The translations under genes and the position numbers were made by a program. A stretch of 64,000 nt of DNA from RGIG6353 sp045660745 (GTDB taxonomy: Bacteria > Bacillota > Clostridia > Oscillospirales > SIG627). This document shows, piece by piece, positions 25,425-33,523 of this stretch. Under the pieces are notes generated by a model. The model did not search any database and was not told where the DNA came from. It was given only the letters and a program-made list of their open reading frames with translations. The stretch covers positions 30,627 through 94,626 of the forward strand of contig JAZREJ010000005.1 in NCBI GenBank assembly GCA_045660745.1, read 5' to 3'. How positions within the stretch are numbered: the first letter of the stretch is position 1; every line of letters starts with the position of its first letter.

Positions 25425-25565
25425 ATAAAAATCTACCATTCATTTCACACAAAACACAAAAATTCAAGAAGTATTTACCTCGTGCAGATTGTGCTCGGGG
25501 TAAATTTGTTTTGGCAAGGAATAAACAATAACAAGTGTTAATTAAGGTTATAATGAAACAAAAAA

Positions 25566-26225
25566 GAGGCTTAGCTGAAATAGTCAATAGTTAGTAGACA
25601 CAAAAAAGAAAAAATTTAAGCTGCCGGTTCGATTCTATTTGTTCTTGTGATTGATATATGTAACGTCAGCAACTACTTTCTGCATAGGCCGGTCGGATGA
25701 AAAATCTCTATTTAAAATGTTTGGAAATCTGTTGTGTTCAGCTCCTGCGGATTCAAATTCTGGCTGCTTTTGCTTTCGCACATAGCCTTTGATACATAAT
25801 CTTTGCATTGATTTAAGAACAGAAATATCGGAAACTATCCATACTCATTTAACAGCGTATCTGCAATACTTCTGTATCCTTGTGAAGGAAAATGAGCATG
25901 GATATCTGCAACATAATAGTCCAGCTCTGTCTGATGCCGTTCGTATCGGTTCATAGTACCTTTTCTCTTGAGCCACTTGTAATAGCCGGAGCGAGAAACC
26001 TCATATACATCGCAAAGTTCTTTGACAGAGTGATTCTCACTTTCTCTTTCTAGGTTTCTCTTTACCAAAGCAAGCTTTTCTTCTTTGCTGTGATTATTGT
26101 TTGTACCACCTTTTGGTCTTCCCGTTTCTTTCAACTCCTTTCTCTTTTTATCTTAACATAAAAAATGATGGTAGACACTCTTTTTTTAGTGTCTACCATC
26201 ATTTTATCATTTCAGCGAAAGCCTC
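25566..26225 (-). mobile_element. Truncated IS3/IS150-type insertion sequence
   Basis: Imperfect terminal inverted repeats lie at 25566-25601 and 26189-26225; both outer ends read GAGGCTT-(T/A)-(C/G)GCTGAAAT and both inner ends GTAGACAC. At about 660 bp it is about half the normal length. Between them is the N-terminal half of an OrfB transposase with a frameshift. At the promoter-side end, 26167-26179 pairs with 26188-26200 to give a strong hairpin. The element cannot move by itself. Confidence 0.8.
25645..26134 (-). pseudogene. Frameshifted, truncated IS3-family transposase (OrfB)
   Basis: The intact first part (25835-26134) has the HTH-type VSRSGYYKWLKRKG and the SQGYRSIADTLLNEYG region of IS150-like OrfB. 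It then hits a stop. In another frame the protein continues as VRKQKQPEFESAGAEHNRFP and VVADVTYINHKNK, ending at a stop just as the DDE catalytic core should begin. The catalytic domain is therefore missing and the protein cannot be active. Confidence 0.8.
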
Positions 26226-26330
26226 TCTTTTTATTACTAATGAAACTTAATAAAATTAACCTCACCGTTTTGCTTTGTCTAAGCGCATATACCGGGTGGT
26301 GACAGGTGAGAATTGATGTAACTCCAGCAC

Positions 26331-27620
26331 TTACCATTTACAGGTTATAATGCCGTCATCACCAAGCTCAAGGTAAGTACCGTAGGGCTCACACATATCC
26401 TTGAAATACTCAAAGATTTCCGGATTTGCAGAAAATCTGGGGAGTCCGTTTTCGCTCTTGTTGCCCTTCATTGACATTTCAACAGGCATGAACTTAAGGC
26501 TCTTAAGCTTTGTTCCGTCTGTTTCCCAGGATGCAATGACAGAACGGAACATACGCTTATCCTCCATTAGTCCCACGGTAAAGTTCTTTGAACGCTTCTT
26601 GAGAAGGTCATGAACAGTATATGAGGAATCAAGTCCATGCTTTCTGAAAAAGTCCTCTGGAGCAAATTCAACGTTGTAAAGCTGAACAATAAAGTCTCCG
26701 AGAGAGTAGAAAATCGGGCAGTCCTTATAAATCTCTACCGGTCTCAAAAGATGGGGTCCGTGACCAACGACTGCGTGCGCACCTTTATCTATAAAGTGAC
26801 GGCAAAGCGCTTCGTAGAACTTTGCAGGCTGTTCCTTTTCGGTGCCGTCTATCTGATGGGAATGAATTGAAATAATAATGTAGTCAGCCTGAAGCTGTGC
26901 TTCGAATATCGCCTTTTCAACACGGGCAACATCCTCGGCATTTGCCTTCATCTTATATGCCTTCTTTTCTCCAAGCTTGAAAACAAGGTCACCGAATTCC
27001 GCCTCGTCATCGGGCAAAAAGTCATAGTAGCCCTCTCGACGGACTATATTTTTGGAATTATTGATACCTACTTCATCCGCAAGCTTCTTGATATATTCAA
27101 GCTCCTCGCTCGGAAGCTCGACGTAACTTGAAACACGGATGCCGTTGATACCGGGGCGTCCCTTTACACGGGGAGACTGCTCGCCTGCCATCATCGGTGC
27201 ATTAAAAGTTGTATTAACCGCAATGAGTGCAACACGTCCGTTGGGGGTCTCAAGAAATCTCGGGGCACTTGCCTCGGCAAGGTTTCTGCCAACACCCGCA
27301 TGTACAAGATCTGTGGACTCAAGTGTTTCAAGAGTTGCTTCAAGTCCGTCGTAAAAATAATCAAGTGCATGGTTATTGTTAAAGGTAGTCATGTTGAAGC
27401 CGAAGGGTTCAAGGTCGTAAAGCGCTCTCGGGTCGCATCTTAGATATGTGCCTCCGCTGAACTGCGAAGCGCTTGCCTGTCCCTCATAATTGAGAGTGGT
27501 CTCAAGGTTGAAGAATCTTGCATCGCCTTCCATGATAAAGGGAGCAAGCTCCTCAAAGCCATGGTATTCCTCAAAAACTCTCTTTTGAATTATGGCATCT
27601 CCAACTGCTGTAAATTTCAT
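26331..27620 (-). CDS. CapA-family metallophosphatase-fold protein
   Basis: A 429-residue protein with CapA motifs: KFTAVGDAII, FFNLETTL, FNNNHALDYF, IISIHSHQ and VVGHGPHLLRPVE, plus a YSLGDF near the end. No signal peptide or membrane anchor is visible, unlike capsule PgsA/CapA. Its ATG overlaps the stop of the M20 peptidase gene (ATGA), so the two are translated together. A peptidase partner fits hydrolysis of gamma-glutamyl or peptide material, but this is inference. GGAGG lies within the end of the upstream gene. Confidence 0.8.
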   Translation of the reverse strand: MKFTAVGDAIIQKRVFEEYHGFEELAPFIMEGDARFFNLETTLNYEGQASASQFSGGTYLRCDPRALYDLEPFGFNMTTFNNNHALDYFYDGLEATLETLESTDLVHAGVGRNLAEASAPRFLETPNGRVALIAVNTTFNAPMMAGEQSPRVKGRPGINGIRVSSYVELPSEELEYIKKLADEVGINNSKNIVRREGYYDFLPDDEAEFGDLVFKLGEKKAYKMKANAEDVARVEKAIFEAQLQADYIIISIHSHQIDGTEKEQPAKFYEALCRHFIDKGAHAVVGHGPHLLRPVEIYKDCPIFYSLGDFIVQLYNVEFAPEDFFRKHGLDSSYTVHDLLKKRSKNFTVGLMEDKRMFRSVIASWETDGTKLKSLKFMPVEMSMKGNKSENGLPRFSANPEIFEYFKDMCEPYGTYLELGDDGIITCKW

Positions 27621-28750
27621 TTTGCTACCTCCGTAAGAGCGGTCATAGACTTTATTGCAATTTCAAGTCCTTCTACTATAGAGTCCTTTACAAGCCATTC
27701 TTCTCTTGTATGTACTCCGGCACCGCGGCAAACACCGATACAAAGAGCGGGCACGCCGAGAGAAAGAGGAACGTTGCAGTCGGTCGAGCCCGAGCCGAGT
27801 ATGACCTCTGTTCCGATAACATCCTCGATGACAGGAAGAACCTTATTTGCCAGAGCATCGAGCTTATCGCTGTCAATATCCGAGCAGGGACGTTCTCCGA
27901 GAAGAGTGACACTCACTCCTGTACCGTCAAGACGTGCTTCCTCAAATATCTTTTCGTAACTCTCTTTCATAAATGCAAGACAGTCTTTATCATCCGAGCG
28001 GTATTCACAAAGCATCTTAGCACTCTGTGCGATGGTATTGACCGAGGTGCCGCCCGAAATTCCGCCTACGTTATAGGTGGTCTTGGTGCCTTCCTTTTTG
28101 GGAACCTCTATCTTATATATTTTAGAAATGATTTCAGAAAGCTTATGAATGGCATTGGGATTGCCGAAGTTACCGAAGGAATGACCTCCGACGGTCGTTA
28201 CTTCAACCTCGTATCTGTGTGAGCCTACCGCTATGTTTACTGCACTTTCGGGTTTTGCGTCGAAGGTTATGAAATTCGCAATTCTTCCTGCAAAATCCGA
28301 AAATATCTGATGAGTGCCCTTGAGGTTTCCAAGTCCCTCCTCGCAGGAATTACAAACGAACATTACACCGTCCTTGGGAACAAGGGAATTCTCAACAAAG
28401 TACTTTGCAAGATGCATAAGCACAACAACGCTTGCGGTATCATCCTTTACTCCGGGACAGAACACCTTTCCATCCTCCTCACGGTAAGGAAGAGGCTCCA
28501 TATCAGGGAACACTGTGTCAGTATGAGCAGCGATCACGTTTATTTTATCACTGCCGTCGCAATTTATTGGAAATATAACGTTCTTTGCTTCATCAATATA
28601 AACGCCCTTGGCACCGATGCTTTCAAACCATGCCTTACAGTATGACGCACGCTCATCCTCGAAATGTGAGGGCGCGGGTATATGGCAAAGCTCATAAAGC
28701 GTTTTGTACATACTTTCAGTGTTTTCTGAAATAAATGCTTTAATATCCAT
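27617..28750 (-). CDS. M20-family metallopeptidase
   Basis: A 377-residue zinc-dependent peptidase or amidohydrolase. Metal ligands and catalytic acids fit the family: AAHTDTVFP, PGVKDDTAS, NSCEEGLGN and the late GAGVHTREEW, with the lid/dimer domain between. This placing of the residues is typical of PepT/CPG2-like cytosolic exopeptidases. It is first in a two-gene operon with the CapA-like gene, from a clear promoter at 28779-28807 and with AAGGAG before the ATG. The peptide substrate is unknown. Confidence 0.87.
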   Translation of the reverse strand: MDIKAFISENTESMYKTLYELCHIPAPSHFEDERASYCKAWFESIGAKGVYIDEAKNVIFPINCDGSDKINVIAAHTDTVFPDMEPLPYREEDGKVFCPGVKDDTASVVVLMHLAKYFVENSLVPKDGVMFVCNSCEEGLGNLKGTHQIFSDFAGRIANFITFDAKPESAVNIAVGSHRYEVEVTTVGGHSFGNFGNPNAIHKLSEIISKIYKIEVPKKEGTKTTYNVGGISGGTSVNTIAQSAKMLCEYRSDDKDCLAFMKESYEKIFEEARLDGTGVSVTLLGERPCSDIDSDKLDALANKVLPVIEDVIGTEVILGSGSTDCNVPLSLGVPALCIGVCRGAGVHTREEWLVKDSIVEGLEIAIKSMTALTEVAK

Positions 28751-28778
28751 ATTTTATCTCCTTAACTGTTCTTACTTT

Positions 28779-28807
28779 ATTTTATCACTGAATTAAAAAA
28801 ATGTAAA
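28779..28807 (-). promoter_or_regulatory. Promoter of M20 peptidase-CapA operon
   Basis: On the minus strand TTTACA (28802-28807) and TAAAAT (28779-28784) have 17-bp spacing. Confidence 0.7.
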
Positions 28808-28842
28808 GAGCATTTTAAAAAAAGAATACCCGTACCACATAA

Positions 28843-28875
28843 AAACTTCAGCCCTCGGATTTTACCGAGGGCTGA
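28843..28875 (-). terminator. Terminator of beta-helix gene
   Basis: A perfect 11-bp stem (28848-28858 with 28865-28875) followed by a T-rich tract on the minus strand, just past the stop at 28879. Confidence 0.8.
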
Positions 28876-28878
28876 GGG

Positions 28879-30087
28879 TTATACGCTGCGTCCGTTAAAA
28901 TCTACCCATTTTTTTGTTGAGGGGTCAATACATATAACCATACAGTTAAGATCTGTATCAAAAATCTGCTGACCGAGGGTGGGATAGTAACTCATACGCT
29001 CCCGTGTTGTGCACACCTCTTTATGACAAGCATTTTTAGTTTTGATTCCTTTTCCTGAGCCGTCATTTTCCCAAAGCTGAAAATTCTTCTCATTAAGATG
29101 ACACCATGCAGGCTGAGCGGTAAAGGTTATATTTCCGCGCCACATTCCGGGAGTTGTCTCTCGCATAAGGTCACCGAGAGCCTTTCCGGGAGTCTGCTCA
29201 GCAAGGCGCTCAATATTAAAGTTTATCATTGTAACCTCTTGCTCGCCATATAGCCTTACTCCCTTTCCATCTCCGTCACCGCATTCGTGAAATAAAGGAA
29301 GATGCACGTTTCTCTCATCAAGGCAGTTGATCAGGGTTATGGGATGGTTTGCTCCGCAATTAAGAGGGTAATTACCGAAGGTAAGTCCGTAATAATTCAT
29401 TATGGCGCCGCAGTTTATCATAACAACGTGCTCACCGCCTATCTGTATTCCCTCGTAAAAGCCTGTTGCCATGACGTTTGTATAATTACTGTAGGAATTG
29501 TTGCTTCCGTCGGTCATTGTAAGTCCGATACAGCCCTGCGCCGCTATCGGAGGAGGATTTCCGAAGCCTGCGTCCATATCAAAGAATGCGCAGAATCGCA
29601 CGTTTTTAAGCTCAGGGCGATCACAGCGACGAAGGTCTATACATCTTATTGGCTTACGGTTATGCGACAGCGTAATATACAAGTTTTCAATTCTCAAAGC
29701 CGAGCCGTTTGAAAGTCCAACATCAGTCCACGTCGTTCTTATAACGTCAACGCTCTGATCGCCGATTTCTTCCAGTGCGGCGGCGCTTACGTAAAAGCGG
29801 ACTCCGTCGCCTGCTCTGCCGTAAGAATAATTCTGACCCATAATCGTTATTTCGCGTCTGCAATTCGGGAAGCATAAAGCGGCTTTGGGACCTCCGTCCG
29901 AAAAGTCATAAAAGCCGTCTATTACATAGGTACCATTAAAAAAATAAAGATTCTTAGCCTCGGCAACACATCTGTCTATTGCCTCTTGTATCAGCTTTTC
30001 ATCATTTTTTCCGTTACACACAATATCAGCTGATTTTTTTATTTCTTCATTGGAATCAAATGGCGCAAACGTTATAAATCCTTCCAT
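28879..30087 (-). CDS. Right-handed beta-helix (pectate lyase-fold) protein
   Basis: A 402-residue protein with no signal peptide. The start resembles pectate lyase_3-type folds: NGKNDEKLIQEAIDRC then AKNLYFFNGTYVID. The middle has the short repeated turns of a parallel beta-helix (LRIENLYITLSHN, DLRRCDRPELKNVRFC, GEHVVMINCGAIMN, PITLINCLDERN). Such folds act on or bind polysaccharide; without a leader it would work in the cytosol, or export uses another route. Catalytic residues are not clear. It has GGGG before the ATG, an extended -10 TATAAT at 30121-30126 on the minus strand, and its own terminator. Confidence 0.7.
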   Translation of the reverse strand: MEGFITFAPFDSNEEIKKSADIVCNGKNDEKLIQEAIDRCVAEAKNLYFFNGTYVIDGFYDFSDGGPKAALCFPNCRREITIMGQNYSYGRAGDGVRFYVSAAALEEIGDQSVDVIRTTWTDVGLSNGSALRIENLYITLSHNRKPIRCIDLRRCDRPELKNVRFCAFFDMDAGFGNPPPIAAQGCIGLTMTDGSNNSYSNYTNVMATGFYEGIQIGGEHVVMINCGAIMNYYGLTFGNYPLNCGANHPITLINCLDERNVHLPLFHECGDGDGKGVRLYGEQEVTMINFNIERLAEQTPGKALGDLMRETTPGMWRGNITFTAQPAWCHLNEKNFQLWENDGSGKGIKTKNACHKEVCTTRERMSYYPTLGQQIFDTDLNCMVICIDPSTKKWVDFNGRSV

Positions 30088-30189
30088 GATATCCCCTTTC
30101 GATTATTCAAGATTCGTTTTATTATATCACAAGGAATTTGCTTTTTTGTGCGCAATACAATTTGATTTGTGCGTATTTTAAGCGCAAAA

Positions 30190-30221
30190 AATCATAACCA
30201 CCCGAACGGGTGGTTATGATT
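30190..30221 (-). terminator. Terminator of ylxM-ffh-rpsP-khpA operon
   Basis: A long perfect stem (30190-30203 with 30208-30221) followed by Ts on the minus strand; it overlaps the khpA stop codon. Confidence 0.88.
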
Positions 30222-30447
30222 ATATAATATCAACTACTATATGCTCATCGAACTTGGTGGAAGCCGCTTTCATCACTGTGCGGATAGCCTTCGCTATTCT
30301 TCCGCCCTTTCCGATAACTCTGCCCATATCGTCGGGATGTACAGACAGCTCAAGATGTACCACAGAGCCGTCACGTCTCTCAACAACACGGACGTCGTCA
30401 GGATTTTCTACTATCGCGCGTGCGATATCAATAAGTGTCTGTGTCAT
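30220..30447 (-). CDS. khpA: KH-domain RNA-binding protein KhpA
   Basis: A 75-residue single KH domain with the GxxG loop in MGRVIGKGGRIAKAIR. KhpA pairs with KhpB (EloR/Jag) to bind RNA and affects cell elongation in Bacillota. Its place right after rpsP is the usual one. The family gene order continues rimM-trmD-rplS, but here a strong terminator ends the operon at khpA. Confidence 0.92.
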   Translation of the reverse strand: MTQTLIDIARAIVENPDDVRVVERRDGSVVHLELSVHPDDMGRVIGKGGRIAKAIRTVMKAASTKFDEHIVVDII

Positions 30448-30477
30448 AGTTTCTCCTTCCTTTAGGAGAACGGAGTA

Positions 30478-30723
30478 TTAGTCAATAACTCCGCTCTTCT
30501 TCAGGATGCTCTTTGCGGTATCGGTGGGCTGTGCACCCTTAGCGATCCACTCTTTTGCCTTATCTGCATCGATCTTGATGTCAGCGGGCTCGGTCATGGG
30601 GTTGTAGTAACCGATTTCCTCGATAAATCTTCCGTCTCTGGGATATCTGGAATCTGCAACAACAACACGGTAGAAGGGAGCCTTCTTTGCACCCATTCTT
30701 CTGAGTCTGATTTTTACTGCCAT
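30478..30723 (-). CDS. rpsP: 30S ribosomal protein S16
   Basis: An 81-residue small-subunit protein beginning MAVKIRLRRMGAKKAPFYR, the family signature. The ATG at 30723 follows GGAGGTGA; the in-frame ATG at 30738 overlaps that site and is rejected. It stands between ffh and khpA in the standard Bacillota order and shares their transcript. Confidence 0.97.
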   Translation of the reverse strand: MAVKIRLRRMGAKKAPFYRVVVADSRYPRDGRFIEEIGYYNPMTEPADIKIDADKAKEWIAKGAQPTDTAKSILKKSGVID

Positions 30724-30781
30724 TATATTCACCTCCATAATTTATTTATATTGCGTGCGTTTCCGCTATCAATATACTTGT

Positions 30782-32119
30782 TTAAAATCCGAAGAAGCCT
30801 TTTCCGAATTTACCAAACTTCTTCTTTCCGCCGCCTGTGAATTGCTTCATCATCGACTTGACCTGCTCATACTGCTTGAGAAGTCGGTTTATCTCCTCAA
30901 CGCTGCAGCCCGATCCCTGTGATATTCTTCTCTTTCTTGAAAAGTTCAAAACGTCAGGGTTCTCACGCTCATATGGGGTCATCGACAAAATTATTGCCTC
31001 CTGACGTGCAAGAAGCTTTTCATCAACCTTTGCATCCTTGAGCTGTCCTTTATTCATTCCCGGTATCATTCCGAGAAGTGAATCAAGACTTCCCATATTT
31101 TTAAGCTGTGCAAACTGTGCAAGATAATCGGTCAGTGTAAATTTTTGCTCGCGAAGTCTTTTTTCAAGCTCAGCCGCCTTCTTTTCGTCAAAGCTCTCCT
31201 GAGCCTTTTCAATAAGAGATAGCACGTCACCCATTCCGAGGATTCTGGATGCCATTCGCTCGGGGTGGAATGGCTCAAGATTCTCAAGCTTTTCACCTGT
31301 ACCTATATATTTTATCGGCTTGCCCGTTACGTACTTTACTGAAAGCGCCGCACCGCCTCGGGTGTCACCGTCAAGCTTTGTTAAAATAACACCTGTGATA
31401 TCAAGAAGATTGTTAAAGCTCTCAGAAACGTTTACCGCATCCTGACCGAGCATGGCATCCACAACGAGAAGTATCTCGGTGGGATTTGTCTCCTTCTTGA
31501 TGTTTGAAAGCTCAGCCATGAGCTCCTCGTCAACGTGAAGTCGTCCCGCAGTATCAAGGAATACGATATCGTGACCGTGCTTTTCAGCATACTTTACAGC
31601 CTCGCGGGCAATCTTTACGGCATCATTGCAACCGTCAATGGTAAATACCTCTGTATCCACCGCCTCACCTACCACCTGCAACTGCTTTATAGCAGCGGGA
31701 CGGTAAATATCACAAGCGGCAAGAAGCGAGCGTTTTCCTTGCTTCTTCATATAAAGAGCAAGCTTACCCGTATGGGTAGTCTTACCTGCACCCTGCAGAC
31801 CGCACATCATAACAACTGTGGGAGCCTTGGGGGCAAGCTCGAGTTTTTCGTGCTTGTTACCCATGATGGTGCAAAGCTCTTCATTTACTATCTTTACAAC
31901 GTGCTGTTCGGGCATAAGGCTTTCAAGCACCTCGGCACCAACAGCTCGCTCAGAGACCTTCTTAACAAACTCCTTAACAACCTTGAAGTTAACGTCTGCT
32001 TCAAGAAGCGCAAGCTTTATCTCACGCATTCCCTCTTTTACATCAGACTCGGTGAGCTTACCCTTGTTTCGGAAATTTTTAAAAACGCTTGATAATTTTT
32101 CGCTGAGATTTGAAAACAC
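30782..32119 (-). CDS. ffh: Signal recognition particle protein Ffh
   Basis: The GTPase that binds signal sequences of nascent membrane and secreted proteins and, with SRP RNA and FtsY, delivers them to the translocon. At 445 residues it has normal length: N domain (1-85), G domain with GLQGAGKTTHTGKLA, DTAGRLHVDEEL and TKLDGDTRGG, and the C-terminal M domain with SGCSVEEINRLLKQY and a Gly/Phe/Lys tail. It starts with GTG, with GGAGAG lying within the end of ylxM, so translation is coupled. No SRP RNA gene was found in the window. Confidence 0.97.
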   Translation of the reverse strand: MFSNLSEKLSSVFKNFRNKGKLTESDVKEGMREIKLALLEADVNFKVVKEFVKKVSERAVGAEVLESLMPEQHVVKIVNEELCTIMGNKHEKLELAPKAPTVVMMCGLQGAGKTTHTGKLALYMKKQGKRSLLAACDIYRPAAIKQLQVVGEAVDTEVFTIDGCNDAVKIAREAVKYAEKHGHDIVFLDTAGRLHVDEELMAELSNIKKETNPTEILLVVDAMLGQDAVNVSESFNNLLDITGVILTKLDGDTRGGAALSVKYVTGKPIKYIGTGEKLENLEPFHPERMASRILGMGDVLSLIEKAQESFDEKKAAELEKRLREQKFTLTDYLAQFAQLKNMGSLDSLLGMIPGMNKGQLKDAKVDEKLLARQEAIILSMTPYERENPDVLNFSRKRRISQGSGCSVEEINRLLKQYEQVKSMMKQFTGGGKKKFGKFGKGFFGF

Positions 32120-32121
32120 GG

Positions 32122-32460
32122 TTACTCTCCTTTCAGTCCTGATATATCACGCAAAGCCGATGCCTCTTCCGGGAAAAGCTTTTCTATCTTTTCGGCAATC
32201 TTAAGAATACGGTGGGCATTCTCTTCACGTTCCCTTTCCTTTTCAAAGAGACCGAGAACACTCTCGTACTCGCGAAGCTCATCCCCTGTGCGGGCAATCA
32301 GCTCCCTTGCACCCTGCCTTGTCTTTCCCGTATGCTCGGATATTTCCGCAAGCGATAGGTCTTCAAAATAATACATTTCAAACGCTTCACGCTTCTTCTC
32401 GGAGAAAAGAGGTGCATACAAATCATACAGCAGTGTAACCTTCAGATCCTTTTCCTTCAT
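32122..32460 (-). CDS. ylxM: YlxM-family putative DNA-binding protein
   Basis: A 112-residue small helical protein with a sigma-factor region 4-like HTH (REAFEMYYFEDLSLAEISEH). YlxM is nearly always encoded just before ffh and is thought to help the SRP pathway. The ATG at 32460 follows GGAGGAAAG; a longer frame to 32505 starts near the promoter and is rejected. Its stop is three bases before the ffh GTG. Confidence 0.9.
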   Translation of the reverse strand: MKEKDLKVTLLYDLYAPLFSEKKREAFEMYYFEDLSLAEISEHTGKTRQGARELIARTGDELREYESVLGLFEKEREREENAHRILKIAEKIEKLFPEEASALRDISGLKGE

Positions 32461-32505
32461 TCTTTCCTCCGATAAGTGTAAACATTTTTTCTTTACACCT
32501 TGCAT

Positions 32506-32534
32506 ATTTTACACGAAAGTTCCTCGTTTGTCAA
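32506..32534 (-). promoter_or_regulatory. Promoter of ylxM-ffh-rpsP-khpA
   Basis: On the minus strand TTGACA (32529-32534) and TAAAAT (32506-32511) have 17-bp spacing. Confidence 0.85.
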
Positions 32535-32542
32535 GTCTTTTT

Positions 32543-33454
32543 TTACTTTTTTGTGTCCCAATCGTGATGTTTTTTCAAATCTTCCCATATTGCTATGTAG
32601 CTTTCATGACGTGATGCGGGAATTTCTCCCGAGCTTACACGTTCAAGTATGGCGCACCCCTCCTCCTTGGTGTGGGTGCACTTGGTATATCGGCACTGTC
32701 CGACAAGAGGTGCAAACTCAGGGAAGGCATAAACAAGCTCCTCTTTTTTCATAAATCTGAAGCGCTCAAAGTCAAGAAGCGAAAATCCCGGTGTGTCAAC
32801 GAGATACCCTTTCTTGCCGTCTCCTACAGGATAGAGCACGGTCGAGCGCGTTGTGTGACGTCCTCTCCTTGTTTTCTCACTCACACGTCCTGTTTCAAGG
32901 CGTGGCATGGAAGGATATATCGCGTTTATTATGGTGCTTTTTCCTACTCCCGAGGGGCCTGTAAATACACAGGTATTATTCTCTGCGTATTCTGACAGCT
33001 CCTCTCTTATCTCATCGGGAGAGCATCCCGCACTGAGTACGTGTACTCGATATCCGCAGCTTCGGTACACCGAAACGAGCTTTTGAGCTTCCTCATCGCT
33101 TACAAGGTCGCGTTTATTAAACACGATATGTGCACGAATAGAATTATGCTCGGCAATGGCACAAAGCTTATCTATAGAGTAAAGATTCGGGAGCGGATCA
33201 CGGAATGCGAAAACGATAAACAGTATATCAACGTTAGAAACTCCGGGGCGTATCAGGTGATTGCGTCTTTCAAGCACCCTATCAACCACTCCCGAAAATT
33301 CTTCCTTTAAATCCGGGATTATTTCCGCAAAATCTCCCGCAACGGGTACTATTCCCTCCTGCCTGAACGAGCCTCTGGCAGGACACAGATATATTCCGTT
33401 TTCCGTCTCAACACTGTAGATACCCGCCGAGCAGGTTAAAATTCGTCCTTGCAT
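32543..33454 (-). CDS. rsgA: Ribosome small-subunit GTPase RsgA
   Basis: A circularly permuted GTPase that checks late 30S assembly. The 303 residues hold an N-terminal OB fold (1-65), then G4 FNKRDL before G1 GPSGVGKST and G3 DTPGF, the mark of permutation, and a C-terminal zinc site GQCRYTKCTHTKEEGC. It follows prkC as in Bacillus, but a hairpin (33468-33494) stands between the two genes. Bacillus genes rpe and thiN do not follow; ylxM does. Confidence 0.95.
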   Translation of the reverse strand: MQGRILTCSAGIYSVETENGIYLCPARGSFRQEGIVPVAGDFAEIIPDLKEEFSGVVDRVLERRNHLIRPGVSNVDILFIVFAFRDPLPNLYSIDKLCAIAEHNSIRAHIVFNKRDLVSDEEAQKLVSVYRSCGYRVHVLSAGCSPDEIREELSEYAENNTCVFTGPSGVGKSTIINAIYPSMPRLETGRVSEKTRRGRHTTRSTVLYPVGDGKKGYLVDTPGFSLLDFERFRFMKKEELVYAFPEFAPLVGQCRYTKCTHTKEEGCAILERVSSGEIPASRHESYIAIWEDLKKHHDWDTKK

Positions 33455-33465
33455 ATTACCTCTTT

Positions 33466-33494
33466 AAAAAGCCACCCTGCTGGGGGGTGGCTTT
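33466..33494 (-). terminator. Hairpin with T-run between prkC and rsgA
   Basis: A perfect 10-bp stem (33468-33477 with 33485-33494) followed by five Ts on the minus strand, ending 11 bp before the rsgA start. It could partly stop transcription or lower rsgA expression. Confidence 0.7.
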
Positions 33495-33523
33495 AAAATT
33501 AAATTTGTTTTTCTTTACTCGCA

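Noticed and set aside
27688..28222. Overlapping frames within the M20 peptidase gene
   Set aside because: The peptidase has all metal-site motifs in its frame; the others are shadows.
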